Assembly: GCA_050249695.1 (NCBI GenBank)
Contig: JBFWQA010000002.1
Location: forward strand, 1-64,000
DNA from: JACKJP01 sp050249695
Lineage (GTDB): Bacteria > Pseudomonadota > Alphaproteobacteria > Rhizobiales > Tepidamorphaceae
DNA: 64,000 bases
Direction: 5' to 3'
Each line of letters starts with the position of its first letter. Position 1 is the first letter of the stretch. Below the pieces are notes generated by a model. The model did no database searches, was not told the DNA's origin, and saw only the letters and a list, made by a program, of their open reading frames with translations. Positions 50,779-60,143 of the stretch are shown here, piece by piece. The position numbers and the translations under genes were made by a program.

Positions 50779-52365
50779 ATGACCGATTTACGCGGGCTCG
50801 GCATGGAAAGCAGGGCCTGGCCCTTCGAGGAAGCGCGCAAGCTCCTCGATCGAAGGTCCAGACATGCGTCGGACGGCCCCGTCCTGTTCGAAACCGGCTA
50901 CGGGCCGAGCGGACTTCCTCATATCGGCACGTTCGGCGAGGTCGCCCGCACCAGCATGGTGCGCCATGCGCTGTCGGTGATCAGCGACCTGCCCACGCGC
51001 CTGATCTGCTTTTCCGACGACATGGACGGGCTTCGGAAGGTGCCCGACAACGTGCCCAATCGCGAGATGCTGGGCGAATATCTCGAGCGTCCGCTGACCG
51101 CCGTGCCGGATCCTTTCGGCAAGTTCGAGAGCTTCGGCCATCACAACAACGCTATGCTGCGATCGTTTCTGGACCGCTTCGGTTTCGAATACGAATTCTT
51201 CAGCGCCACCGAATGCTACCGGAGCGGCCGTTTCGACGCGGCGCTGATACGCGTGCTGGAGTGTTTCGACGAGGTCAGGGACACGATTCTGCCGACGCTG
51301 GGGCCTGAGCGGCGCGCGACATACAGCCCGTTCCTGCCCGTCTGTCCGCGCACCGGCAAGGTGCTGCAGGTACCGGTGATTGAAAAGGACGTCGCAGCCG
51401 GCACGATCACCTACAGGGATCCGGAAACCGGCGAGACGATGACGGTGCCGGTCACGGGCGGCGGCTGCAAGCTGCAATGGAAGGCCGACTGGGCCATGCG
51501 CTGGTTCGCGCTTGGCGTCGATTACGAAATGTCCGGCAAGGACCTCATCGATTCCGTCACCCTGTCCAGCCGCATCTGCCGCATTCTCGGGGGTACGCCC
51601 CCGGAAGGCTTCAACTACGAGCTCTTTCTCGACGAGCAGGGGCAGAAGATTTCCAAGTCCAAAGGCAACGGACTGACGATCGACGAGTGGCTGCGCTATG
51701 CGAGTCCTGAAAGCCTGTCGCTGTTCATGTACCAGGCGCCACGCAAGGCGAAGCGCCTCTATTTCGACGTCATTCCGCGCAATGTCGACGATTACGAGCA
51801 GCATCTTGCCGCCTATGCCGAACAGGCGCCCGATCGGCAGCTCGCCAATCCGGTCTGGCATGTCCATCACGGCCATCCGCCGGCGCCTGAGCTGCCGCTG
51901 TCCTTCTCCATGCTGCTCAATCTCGTCAGCGCCTCGAACGCACACGAAAAGTCAGTCCTGTGGGGGTTCATCCGGCGCTACGCGCCCGACGCCACGCCTG
52001 AGAGCCACCCACGGCTCGACGCGCTTGTCGGATATGCCATTGCCTATTTCGAGGACTTTGTCGCCCCGGCGAAGAAGTTCAGGCTCGCCACCGATCAGGA
52101 GCGGGCCGCGATCCTCGACCTCGCCGCACGGCTTGGTGCGGTCGAACCGGGCAACGAGACGGATGGCGAATTGATTCAGAACATCGTCTACGCGGTCGGC
52201 AAGGATCACGGGTTCGAGCCGCTGCGCGACTGGTTCAAGGCGCTTTACGAAGTCCTGCTGGGACAGGAACAGGGGCCGCGCTTCGGCTCGTTCGTCGCGC
52301 TTTACGGCATTACCGAAACGAGCGCGATGATCAACGAGCGGCTGGCGCGCCAGCATCAGTCGTGA
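50779..52365 (+). CDS. lysK: Lysyl-tRNA synthetase, class I
   Basis: A 528-residue class I LysRS, the archaeal-type enzyme that most alphaproteobacteria use in place of the class II form. The nucleotide-binding motif PSGLPHIGTFGEV (HIGH-like) lies near residue 40 and the KMSKS-like KISKSKG near residue 290, followed by the helical C-terminal anticodon-binding part. The ATG follows GGAGTTGAACCCGGA. About 250 bp upstream are free of genes. Its 3' end overlaps a convergent gene by 35 bp. Confidence 0.95.
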   Translation: MTDLRGLGMESRAWPFEEARKLLDRRSRHASDGPVLFETGYGPSGLPHIGTFGEVARTSMVRHALSVISDLPTRLICFSDDMDGLRKVPDNVPNREMLGEYLERPLTAVPDPFGKFESFGHHNNAMLRSFLDRFGFEYEFFSATECYRSGRFDAALIRVLECFDEVRDTILPTLGPERRATYSPFLPVCPRTGKVLQVPVIEKDVAAGTITYRDPETGETMTVPVTGGGCKLQWKADWAMRWFALGVDYEMSGKDLIDSVTLSSRICRILGGTPPEGFNYELFLDEQGQKISKSKGNGLTIDEWLRYASPESLSLFMYQAPRKAKRLYFDVIPRNVDDYEQHLAAYAEQAPDRQLANPVWHVHHGHPPAPELPLSFSMLLNLVSASNAHEKSVLWGFIRRYAPDATPESHPRLDALVGYAIAYFEDFVAPAKKFRLATDQERAAILDLAARLGAVEPGNETDGELIQNIVYAVGKDHGFEPLRDWFKALYEVLLGQEQGPRFGSFVALYGITETSAMINERLARQHQS

Positions 52366-53014
52366 GAACCGCCGGCGCCGGGCCATACTGGCCAAGTTGG
52401 GCCTCGCGCGCCTCATCGGCAGCCTTGCGATAGGTTTCAGACGCATCCGCGGCGGGCCTCGCCCAGCCCTGGCCGACAAGCCACAGCCCCAGATCGACCT
52501 TTCCGATCTGGCAATGGCGCCCCGCGCCACCGCCTTCTTCCGCTCGCGGCTGGAATCCGGCCGAGCATGTCAGCGCCCGGCGCCCGACAAGCATCCGAAA
52601 GGCCGTGGCGCCTGCCCGGCCGCAGCGCCAGCGGCGTCCGTCACCATCGGTGCAGTCGGCCTCCAGCGCCAGGGGCTCGATTCCAGCGATGCGAATCGTC
52701 TCGCGGCCCTTCTTCAGTACCCCGACCGAGACTACCAGCGGCCGGTACAGGAGGGTGGGTTCGGGTGGACGAGGCGGCGGAGGAGGCGGCTCGCGCGCGG
52801 GCAGCCGCGTGAGTTCGCCGCTGACGACGGGCCCCGGCAAGGCGCTCGGCGGCGTCACGTCGCGCACTTCAGGGGCAGGTTCTTTTGGCATAAGGGGGGG
52901 CCGAGGCGGTTCGGGCGGCGGCGCCACGGGCTGGGTCAGGTACAGCCAGCCCAGAACGCTCGCGGCGCATAGCGCGGCGATCGACAGACCTCTGGCGATG
53001 AAACCGTTGAACAT
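52331..53014 (-). CDS. Membrane-anchored, proline-rich thermonuclease-like protein
   Basis: A 227-residue protein with an N-terminal hydrophobic helix (GLSIAALCAASVLGWLYL), a long proline-rich stalk at residues about 30-90 and a C-terminal domain resembling the staphylococcal-nuclease fold (TIRIAGIEPLALEADC, then GATAFRMLVGRRALTC, then CQIGKVDLGLWLVGQGWA). Four or more Cys may form disulfides outside the membrane. The nuclease active-site Arg/Glu set is not clearly conserved, so it may be a non-catalytic relative. It overlaps the end of lysK on the other strand. Confidence 0.65.
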   Translation of the reverse strand: MFNGFIARGLSIAALCAASVLGWLYLTQPVAPPPEPPRPPLMPKEPAPEVRDVTPPSALPGPVVSGELTRLPAREPPPPPPRPPEPTLLYRPLVVSVGVLKKGRETIRIAGIEPLALEADCTDGDGRRWRCGRAGATAFRMLVGRRALTCSAGFQPRAEEGGGAGRHCQIGKVDLGLWLVGQGWARPAADASETYRKAADEAREAQLGQYGPAPAVLTTDAGAPAAR

Positions 53015-53120
53015 GGCGTGTGGCATCGTCGGCCAAAGGCCGGTTCAGTTCAATCGGCAATTCCATCCCGTCGGCAAAGGCACTAGTTTGCCCCGCAAGA
53101 CAGCGAATTCGGGAATGCGG

Positions 53121-53450
53121 ATGACGGCAATCTACAAGGTGGCGCGCAAGGGCGAATGGGATGCGGCGATGCGCAGCGGCTCATATGCCGGCTCACCCGA
53201 CGACCTGCGCGACGGCTTCATCCATTTCTCCACCGGCGAACAGCTTGCCGCTACCCTGGAGAAGCATTTCTCAAACGAACCCGACCTTCTTCTGCTGACC
53301 GCAGACGCCGCCTCGCTGGGTGCCGCGCTACGCTGGGAGCCGTCCAGGCGCGGCGAACTCTTCCCGCATCTCTACCGCCCGTTGCGGATCGACGAGGTCG
53401 TCGATATCCGCGATGTCAACGACACTGACAGAAAGCCGAACCCGCAATGA
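53121..53450 (+). CDS. DUF952 family protein
   Basis: A 109-residue DUF952 protein (IYKVARKGEWDAAMRSGSYAGSPDDLRDGFIHFSTGEQL start; GELFPHLYRPLRIDEV end). The family shares the fold of small glutathione-S-transferase-unrelated, ADP-ribosylation-like proteins, but its activity is not established. GGGA lies six bases before this ATG; another ATG lies two codons earlier. It overlaps pyrD by four bases, so the pair is co-translated. Confidence 0.88.
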   Translation: MTAIYKVARKGEWDAAMRSGSYAGSPDDLRDGFIHFSTGEQLAATLEKHFSNEPDLLLLTADAASLGAALRWEPSRRGELFPHLYRPLRIDEVVDIRDVNDTDRKPNPQ

Positions 53451-54529
53451 TCTCCGGACTCAGCCGCCTCGCCCAGCCGTTCCTTCAGGCCATGGACCCG
53501 GAACGCGCGCATGAATTGACGATCCGGGCGCTGTCGGCGGGGCTTCATCCGCGCGGCATCGTGCGGGACGATCCCGTGTTGCGCCAGCGCTTCTGGGATC
53601 TCGACTTTCCCAACCCGCTGGGGATGGCCGCCGGCTTCGACAAGAACGCCGAAGCGCCCGATGCGCTTCTCGCCATAGGATTCGGTTTTTCAGAAGCCGG
53701 CACGGTGACGCCGCGCGCGCAACCGGGCAATCCGCGTCCGCGCGTGTTCCGCCTGCGCGAAGACCGGGCGCTGATCAATCGTCTCGGCTTCAACAATCAA
53801 GGACACGAGGCCGCGCTGAAGCGGCTTCTGGCGAGGCCTCGCCGCGGCGTCGTCGGGATCAACATCGGTGCAAACAAGGACAGCGGCGATCGCGTCGCGG
53901 ACTATGTGGCCGGGATTGAAACCTTCGCCGCCGTCGCTTCCTATTTCACCGTCAACGTCTCGTCGCCGAACACGCCGGGCCTGCGCAGCCTGCAGGAAGG
54001 CGAGGCGCTCGACGACCTGCTGGCGAAGGTCATGACGGCGAGGGATTCGGCGGCAGGCGCCGGACGAAAGGTTCCCGTGCTGCTCAAGGTCGCGCCCGAT
54101 CTCGACGACATGCAGATCGAAGCGATAGCCGTCGCCGTACGGACCCACCGTGTCGACGGGATGATCGTCTCGAACACGACCCTTGCCCGCCCCGGCCTGA
54201 AAAGTCCGCTGCGCGACGAAGCGGGAGGCCTTTCCGGCTACCCGCTGTTCGAGCGTTCCACGGTCGTCCTTGCCCGCATGCGCATGGCGATCGGCGCGGA
54301 CCTGCCGATCATCGGCGTCGGCGGCATCCATTCCGCCGACAGCGCATGGGAGAAGCTTCGCGCCGGAGCAAACCTGCTGCAGATCTACTCGGCCCTCGTC
54401 TATGAGGGTATCGAACTGGTCTCCGACATCGCCGAAGGCCTGGCGCGGCGCATGCGCGAGGAAGGGTTCAACTCGGTGAAAGAGGTGACGTCGAGCGGCG
54501 CAGAAGAGTGGGCGGCGCGGGCGCCCTGA
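53447..54529 (+). CDS. pyrD: Dihydroorotate dehydrogenase (quinone)
   Basis: A 360-residue class 2 dihydroorotate dehydrogenase, the fourth step of pyrimidine synthesis, which passes electrons to membrane quinone. The N-terminal amphipathic part (ISGLSRLAQPFLQAMDPERAHELTIRAL) anchors it to the membrane. The FMN/orotate site is seen in NPLGMAAGFDKNAE, NRLGFNNQG, TVNVSSPNTPGLR with the catalytic Ser of class 2, and LPIIGVGGI. It is coupled to the DUF952 gene. Confidence 0.96.
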   Translation: MISGLSRLAQPFLQAMDPERAHELTIRALSAGLHPRGIVRDDPVLRQRFWDLDFPNPLGMAAGFDKNAEAPDALLAIGFGFSEAGTVTPRAQPGNPRPRVFRLREDRALINRLGFNNQGHEAALKRLLARPRRGVVGINIGANKDSGDRVADYVAGIETFAAVASYFTVNVSSPNTPGLRSLQEGEALDDLLAKVMTARDSAAGAGRKVPVLLKVAPDLDDMQIEAIAVAVRTHRVDGMIVSNTTLARPGLKSPLRDEAGGLSGYPLFERSTVVLARMRMAIGADLPIIGVGGIHSADSAWEKLRAGANLLQIYSALVYEGIELVSDIAEGLARRMREEGFNSVKEVTSSGAEEWAARAP

Positions 54530-54539
54530 GCGCGACCTG

Positions 54540-54881
54540 TCAATCGAGAAAAGGATCCAGGCTCGCCGTCTCGATGGGTTTGCGGATCAGGCCGGCGACC
54601 TTCAGTCCCTTCATGTGATCGAGAATCCGCTTCTCCGATTCCCCGGTCACCACCACGACGCGGGGCTGCTCCTTGAGACCGTTGAGCCAGCGGATCAGCT
54701 GGCCCCCCTTCATCCCCGGCAGGGCAAGATCGACAATGATCAGGTCGTCCGCGCCAGGCACGGCCGCGGCCATGAAGCTTTCAGCATCGCGATAAACCGA
54801 GACATCGCCGCGATGGTCGGCAAAAAACATCCGCAGAGAATCGGCAACGCCGCAGTCATCTTCGATAATGTGAACGGCCAT
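54540..54881 (-). CDS. Single-domain response regulator (receiver only)
   Basis: A 113-residue stand-alone receiver domain. The acidic pocket is EDD (residues 7-9), the phospho-acceptor Asp is in IIVDLALPGM near 50, the switch Thr is in VVTGES and the Lys in IRKP. It has no output domain. It lies just downstream of fixJ on the same strand and may act as a phosphate sink or modulator for FixL, as receiver-only proteins do in other two-component systems. Confidence 0.85.
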   Translation of the reverse strand: MAVHIIEDDCGVADSLRMFFADHRGDVSVYRDAESFMAAAVPGADDLIIVDLALPGMKGGQLIRWLNGLKEQPRVVVVTGESEKRILDHMKGLKVAGLIRKPIETASLDPFLD

Positions 54882-54954
54882 GGATCTGAAAAGCCCGGAA
54901 ATCCCCCGATGTTCCGATCATCGGTTCTCCACAATCCCGTGACCTTGAGGCAGA

Positions 54955-55560
54955 TCAAATTCGGGCCATCACGATGCGAACGAGATCGGCGGCGTTCCGG
55001 GCGCCCAGCTTTTCCATGATCCGCGCGCGATGCACCTCGATCGTGCGCGGGCTGATGCCGAGCGTGCGGCCGGCTTCCTTGTTCGACGCGCCCCCCGTGA
55101 TCAGGGTGACCACTTCCCGTTCGCGCGGCGTCAGTTGCTCTGCCCCCGGGACGCCGTCGAGATCGATGTCGGAGGACATCTTCCCGCGTTCCCTGCGGAT
55201 CGCCATCGCATCGCGAATCTGCCTGACGACGTGGTCGGCGTTGAAGGGCTTCTCGATGAAATCGTGCGCGCCCTGTTTGATGGCGTTCACCGCCATCGGG
55301 ATATCTCCCTGGCCGGATATGACGAAGATGGGCGCGGGATAGTGCTGTGCGTCGATTTCCCGAAGAACGTCAAATCCGGACTTTCCGGGCATATGCACGT
55401 CGAGGATGACCGGTGCGGCGCCGAGGGCGCCGACATCGGCAATGAAGCTGCCCGGGTCCTGATAAGCCCGAACGTCGAAGCCTTCGATCGAGAAAACCAT
55501 GCTGAGCGCATCGAGTATTGATGCATCATCATCCACGAGATAAATGAGCTCTTGCGACAT
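54955..55560 (-). CDS. fixJ: Two-component response regulator FixJ
   Basis: A 201-residue FixJ/NarL-type regulator. The receiver holds DDD at residues 10-12, the acceptor Asp in VILDVHMPGKSG and IEKPFNADHV at its end. The LuxR-type helix-turn-helix is LTPREREVVTLITGGASNKEAGRTLGISPRTIEVHRARIMEKLGARN. It is downstream of the FixL gene with a 47-bp gap. It should activate the FixK/FNR-like gene at low oxygen. Confidence 0.93.
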   Translation of the reverse strand: MSQELIYLVDDDASILDALSMVFSIEGFDVRAYQDPGSFIADVGALGAAPVILDVHMPGKSGFDVLREIDAQHYPAPIFVISGQGDIPMAVNAIKQGAHDFIEKPFNADHVVRQIRDAMAIRRERGKMSSDIDLDGVPGAEQLTPREREVVTLITGGASNKEAGRTLGISPRTIEVHRARIMEKLGARNAADLVRIVMARI

Positions 55561-55607
55561 TGCTCCAACCTCTTATGGCCAGATTATTATATCTATTAGC
55601 AACAATT

Positions 55608-56693
55608 CTAGGCCGAATCCCCCGCCGCCGGCAAATAAAGCGAAAAAGTCGCGCCTCGTCCGTCGCCTCCGGGATCGACTTCCAGGTCGCCTCCGTGATT
55701 CTGCGCGATTGAACGGGAAATCGCCAGCCCCAGTCCCATGCCGTTGTTCTTGCTGGTGGCGAATGCGCGAAACAGGTCCGGCACGATCTGTGGCGCAATT
55801 CCCGGACCGTTGTCGCTGATGGAATAGACCACCCGATCGCCGCTCCGGAATATTCTGGTGCGGATGATTCGCCGCTCATTGTCCGCCAGCGCCTCGAGTG
55901 CGTTGCGGACCAGATTGACGACGATCTGCTGAATCTGCACCGGATCGACCAGCACGTCGGGAAGATCGGGCGCGACCTCGCTTTGCCATTCGACCTTCAT
56001 GCTCAGCTTTCCGATGTTGGCGAATTCCGTTGCTTGCCTGACGGTTTTGACGAGAGACACGGGGCGTCGTTCGCTCTCGCGCTTTTCCACAAAACGGCGG
56101 ATGCGCTGGATGATATCGCCGGCACGTTCGGATTCGCGCAGCGTCTTTTCGAGAATTTCGCGCAGAACGGACAACGCCGTCGCATCGTCGGTCTTGCGGG
56201 TGATCGCCCGCAGCCCGGCCTGGACGTAAAGCGTCAGCGCGGTCAACGGCTGATTGAGTTCGTGCGCCAGCGCCGCGCCCATCTCATCAAGCGCGTTCAC
56301 CCGCGCGATATGGATGAGTTGATCCTGCAGTTCCTTGATCCGCGTCTCCGACGCCCGCTGCGTTCTCAGATCGCGCATGATGCCGATGAACTGGCGGCCG
56401 TCCGGGGTCGCGGCCTCCCCGACCGACAGTTCCAGTGGAAACTCCGTGCCGTCCCTGTGCCTGCCCTCCACGGCCCGGCCGATGCCGATGATCTTGCGTT
56501 CGCCCGTATGCAGGTAGTTGGAAATATACGTATCATGCGCTTCGCGGTCGACGGACGTCATGATCATGCGGACGTTGCGGCCGAGCGTTTCCTCCGCCGA
56601 ATAGCCGAACATCGCCTCGCATGCCTTGTTGTATGCGAGCATGGTGCCGCGCTCGTCGATGACGATGATGCCCTGGACCGCGGTATCGAGCAC
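55608..56693 (-). CDS. fixL: Oxygen-sensing histidine kinase FixL
   Basis: A 361-residue soluble PAS-histidine kinase. The PAS domain starts at residue 2 (LDTAVQGIIVIDERG). It keeps the heme ligand His53 in EAHDTYIS and, exactly 20 residues later, Arg73 in IIGIGR, the pair that binds and senses O2 in Bradyrhizobium FixL. The kinase has the phospho-acceptor His144 in AHELNQPL, and N, G1 and G2 boxes near the end (NLVRNALEA, DNGPGIA, GLGLAISRS). It has no membrane helices. The only usual start in frame is this GTG: upstream codons stay open into mscL without ATG, GTG or TTG. Confidence 0.9.
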   Translation of the reverse strand: MLDTAVQGIIVIDERGTMLAYNKACEAMFGYSAEETLGRNVRMIMTSVDREAHDTYISNYLHTGERKIIGIGRAVEGRHRDGTEFPLELSVGEAATPDGRQFIGIMRDLRTQRASETRIKELQDQLIHIARVNALDEMGAALAHELNQPLTALTLYVQAGLRAITRKTDDATALSVLREILEKTLRESERAGDIIQRIRRFVEKRESERRPVSLVKTVRQATEFANIGKLSMKVEWQSEVAPDLPDVLVDPVQIQQIVVNLVRNALEALADNERRIIRTRIFRSGDRVVYSISDNGPGIAPQIVPDLFRAFATSKNNGMGLGLAISRSIAQNHGGDLEVDPGGDGRGATFSLYLPAAGDSA

Positions 56694-56800
56694 CGAGGCC
56701 AGACGTGCCTTCGTGACCGCATCGTTTTCCGGCGTCGTGATGGCCGCATCCTCCTCGATCGGTGCCTCGGGCCGGCCGCCGCCGATGGCCCGGGACAGTT

Positions 56801-57226
56801 CTATTTCTTCTTTGCCAGAAGGTCGCGGATCTCGCCGAGCAGTTCCTGGTCTTTCGTCGGCGCCGGAGGCACGGCCGGCGCCGGCTCATCCCTGCGCCGC
56901 AACGTGTTCACGCCTTTCACCATGAGGAAGATGATCCAGGCGAGAATGAGGAAATTGACGACCGCCGTGATAAACGCGCCATAGGCGAGAACCGAACCCT
57001 GTTCGCGCGCCGCGGCGAGGGTGGATGCCGTCACACCGCCCGACAGCGGCAGAAAATAGTCGGAGAAATCGAATCCGCCGAAAATCGCACCTACGACAGG
57101 CATGATGACATCGTCGGTCAGCGATTTGACGATCGTGCCGAAGGCGCCCCCGATGATGACGCCGACGGCAAGATCCATGACGTTGCCGCGCGCAATGAAT
57201 TCCTTGAATTCCGAGCCGATGGACAT
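56801..57226 (-). CDS. mscL: Large-conductance mechanosensitive channel MscL
   Basis: A 141-residue MscL: MSIGSEFKEFIARGNVMDLAVGVIIGGAFGTIVKSLTDDVIMP marks TM1, a periplasmic loop of about 30 residues follows, TM2 is AFITAVVNFLILAWIIFLMVKGVN, and a cytoplasmic helix ends LLGEIRDLLAKKK. It opens during osmotic downshock. It overlaps nothing but lies directly before fixL on the same strand. Confidence 0.97.
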   Translation of the reverse strand: MSIGSEFKEFIARGNVMDLAVGVIIGGAFGTIVKSLTDDVIMPVVGAIFGGFDFSDYFLPLSGGVTASTLAAAREQGSVLAYGAFITAVVNFLILAWIIFLMVKGVNTLRRRDEPAPAVPPAPTKDQELLGEIRDLLAKKK

Positions 57227-57309
57227 GGCGCATTCCTTCCCGAATCTGGTTCCCGCGGCGCCAAGAATACACCGCCCACTCCGGCGTTGGGAAAAATATC
57301 TCGTCCTCG

Positions 57310-59433
57310 TCAGCTCATCAGATCGCGCGCGAGATGGGCGAGGTTGCCGAGCGACGACAGCGCCTGACGCAGGGCCGCCTGCCGCTCCGGCGAGAGCTCT
57401 TTCGGGTTGACGGAATTGCCAGGCGGCAGGCCTTCCGCGATGTCGTCGAGTTGCTGGGCAATGACGACATCCATCAGCATTGTGTGAACGCGGATGAGAT
57501 TTTCCAGATCCTTCGCGCCGCCGATCTCCCTGGCCAGCAGACCCTCCAGCCGCGCCCGCGTGGCGCGCTCGGCGACGTGATGGCGGATGGCGAGGGCGCG
57601 CGCCAGCGTGACGATCGGGAAGAGCCCGCCCTTCTTCAGGTCGACACGGCCGTTCTCGGTGCGGATTGCACCGAACATGCCGATCGGGGGCGAGTAATCC
57701 TCCGCCTGCTTTGCCAGCAACTGGGCAAAGAGCCGTTCGCCGCCGGCGGCGGCGTGCGCCGTGTTCCAGAGTTGCCGGGCAAGCGCCGCATCGCCGTGCA
57801 CGGCCCGGAAATCGTAGAAGATATCCACATTGAGCATGTCCTCCGGCCGGGACCTGCGAATCCAGTCGGCGATCGTCGCTTCCCATTCGCTCATCGAGCG
57901 GCGCCATGCCGGGCGGGAAGCCATGATGCCGCCCTTGCAATAGGGGATGCCCACCGCATTCAGCGTATCGGAAACGCGCGTCGCCAGTTCGGCGAACCAG
58001 CGATCCGCGTCTTCGGGGGCGGAGGAATCGGCATAGACGATCGCGTTGTCCTGGTCGGGCGCGAGCATGCTCTCCCCGCGCCCCCCCGAACCGAGGACGA
58101 GCAGGGCGTAGGGAACGGGCGCTGCGCCCTTGCCATCCGCCTTCATCGCCGCCTCGGCAAGTTCGGCGGCGCGGCGCGTGATGGCGCCGAGCTCCCGGCT
58201 GACGATGCCCGCGACCTCCACGCCACTGGCGCCTTCGGCGAGCAATCCACGGGCGACCAGCGGCAGTTTCGCCCAAGCGGAGCCCAGCGCCCCGGGCCCG
58301 GCCGCGCTGTCGATCTCGTCGCCAAGCGAAACGGCGTCGGTCGATCGCAGCCGCAGCAGATCGCGCTGGCTGAGGACCCCGACGATGATGCCCTCCTCGT
58401 TCTTGACGCCGAGATGACGGATGTTGCGGCGACTCATGCGGCCGATCGCGCGGTAGAGATAGGCATCCCGATAGACGCATTCGACGGGGCTTGACGCGAT
58501 CTCCGCGACGGCGCGCGAAAAGGCGGCCGCGCCTTCGCGGGCCAGCACCCGCAGCAGGTCGCGCTCGGTCACGATGCCCGCCTTCGCCGCATCGGGTTCG
58601 GCCGTATCGCTCACGATGGCGGCGCTGATCCGCCTCTCGGCCAGAAGCGCCAGCGCCTCCTGGACGCTCGCGCGGCCGGAAATGGCGATCGGCGGATGGC
58701 TCATCACCTCGCCCGCGCGGTGCCGGTAGGGATAGGCATCGAGCCGCGTCAACGCCTGCTCGCTCAGCGAGACCTTGCGGTCGCTCACCGGCTCGGCCCA
58801 GCCTGCGCGGTGGTGCTCGTCGAGAATCGCCGTCATGCCGCGGCAGGCCGCCTCGGCCTCGGCGAGAGTGCGGATATTGCGCTCGCGCAGATGCGGCACC
58901 AGGGCGAGGAACACCGCCGCCGTCGTCAGCGCATCCCCCATCGCCGTATGACGGTCCGTGATCGCGACGCCGAGACGCGCGGCCACCGTATCGAGGGCAT
59001 GCTCGGGCATGTCCGGCAGGGCGATACGCGACAGGATCGCCGTGCACAGCGTGCGGGGGCGGCTGAACTGAAGTCCGGCAAGACGGCATTCGCGCTCGAG
59101 GATCGCGATATCGAAGCCGATCGAATGACCGATGACGATGCGATCCTGAACAAAGGCTTCCAGTGACCGGAAAACGGCCGAAAAGGCGGGGCTGTCGGCG
59201 ACCATGGCGTCGTCGATATGGTGAACGGCGGTCGAGGCCGGGGGGATCGGAATGCCCGGATTGACGAGCGTCTCGAATGTTTCGCCGGCGTCGATCACGC
59301 CTTCATGGATGGCCAGCGCGCCGATCTGGATCAGACGGGCCGACCTGGTGTCGAGACCGGTAGTCTCGGTATCGAGCGACACGGCATCGATAGAGATCAG
59401 CGGTGTCGCGCTGAGGCGGGTCGCCTTCTTCAT
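57310..59433 (-). CDS. DnaQ-like exonuclease / CBS / DUF294 nucleotidyltransferase fusion
   Basis: A 707-residue multidomain protein. Residues about 10-185 are a DEDDh 3'-5' exonuclease (SLDTETTGLD, HSIGFDIAILERE, DRHTAMGDALTT). Residues about 240-365 hold two CBS repeats (PPIAISGRASVQEAL; RHLGVKNEEGIIVGVLSQRDLLRLR). Residues about 430-570 are a DUF294 nucleotidyltransferase domain with GSGGRGESMLAPDQDNAIVY, i.e. the GS-x9-D-x-D-type metal motif. The C-terminus is DUF294_C. The combination could link nucleotide sensing by CBS with processing of a nucleic acid or nucleotide. Function is unknown. Confidence 0.9.
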   Translation of the reverse strand: MKKATRLSATPLISIDAVSLDTETTGLDTRSARLIQIGALAIHEGVIDAGETFETLVNPGIPIPPASTAVHHIDDAMVADSPAFSAVFRSLEAFVQDRIVIGHSIGFDIAILERECRLAGLQFSRPRTLCTAILSRIALPDMPEHALDTVAARLGVAITDRHTAMGDALTTAAVFLALVPHLRERNIRTLAEAEAACRGMTAILDEHHRAGWAEPVSDRKVSLSEQALTRLDAYPYRHRAGEVMSHPPIAISGRASVQEALALLAERRISAAIVSDTAEPDAAKAGIVTERDLLRVLAREGAAAFSRAVAEIASSPVECVYRDAYLYRAIGRMSRRNIRHLGVKNEEGIIVGVLSQRDLLRLRSTDAVSLGDEIDSAAGPGALGSAWAKLPLVARGLLAEGASGVEVAGIVSRELGAITRRAAELAEAAMKADGKGAAPVPYALLVLGSGGRGESMLAPDQDNAIVYADSSAPEDADRWFAELATRVSDTLNAVGIPYCKGGIMASRPAWRRSMSEWEATIADWIRRSRPEDMLNVDIFYDFRAVHGDAALARQLWNTAHAAAGGERLFAQLLAKQAEDYSPPIGMFGAIRTENGRVDLKKGGLFPIVTLARALAIRHHVAERATRARLEGLLAREIGGAKDLENLIRVHTMLMDVVIAQQLDDIAEGLPPGNSVNPKELSPERQAALRQALSSLGNLAHLARDLMS

Positions 59434-59531
59434 GCGTTTTCTCCCTTGGCACGCGCGTCTGCAGGGCAGGCGGCGCGGGAGAAGTATGGCCCGCTTTTTC
59501 TGTGTTTTACATTGCGGCAGATCACGCCCGT

Positions 59532-60143
59532 TCAGCGCGACCCGAGGAGTGCGGCGGCAAGAAGACCGGGCTGCAGCCGCCGTCGGTTGGTCTCGTACAG
59601 GCTCGCCAGGTTCATCCGCAGATGGTTGTGCACGAGCATCCGGTCGTGACCGCGCAGTTCCTCGTGGATGGGCAGCATGTCGAAGAACTGCCCGAAGGTC
59701 GCATCGGGAATGTGCTTGAAGGCATGAGGCGGAGCAAGCCGCAAGGGGCGAAGCCGCGCTTCGAGCCAGTCGCGTTTCGTCTCCCAGAAGTCCGGCGCTT
59801 CGCCGGCCGGCACCGGATAGCGCCGGGTTACGGCGCCCGCGAGCTGGACCAGTGCTTCATGGGCCTCGGGCGTGCGGCCCCGTTCGTCTCCCCTCAAGAT
59901 GACGTCGATCATCTCCGTCACGTTGCCGAGCGCGATCGGGAAACTGTTCCAGCGCGAGGACTCTATTGCCGTGACGAAGGCCTTCTCCTTGAACAGGTGC
60001 TGCCAGTTCGATCCGGCGCGGGCGCGGGAGTATTCATAGATCGCCTTCTGCGTCAGGAACGCGGCGTGGCTGTCGAGGAAGTCCTCAAGTGCCTCACGCG
60101 TATCGATCGCGGGCTTGCGCCGGAACATGTCCAGAAGACCCAT
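59532..60143 (-). CDS. Conserved protein of unknown function next to the hybrid kinase
   Basis: A 203-residue protein (MGLLDMFRRKPAIDTREALEDFLDSHAAFLTQKAIYEYSRARAG; RWNSFPIALGNVTEMIDVILRG; FGQFFDMLPIHEELRGHDRMLVHNHLRMNLASLYE). It is mostly helical, with no signal peptide or obvious motif. Similar proteins lie next to the large PAS/SSF hybrid kinase in relatives as I recall it, so a shared role is possible. It is divergent from that kinase across 148 bp. Confidence 0.75.
   Translation of the reverse strand: MGLLDMFRRKPAIDTREALEDFLDSHAAFLTQKAIYEYSRARAGSNWQHLFKEKAFVTAIESSRWNSFPIALGNVTEMIDVILRGDERGRTPEAHEALVQLAGAVTRRYPVPAGEAPDFWETKRDWLEARLRPLRLAPPHAFKHIPDATFGQFFDMLPIHEELRGHDRMLVHNHLRMNLASLYETNRRRLQPGLLAAALLGSR

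Noticed and set aside
53121..53450. A longer DUF952 frame starting at 52605
   Set aside because: The upstream part is an antisense shadow of the proline-rich secreted gene; DUF952 homology begins at the chosen start.
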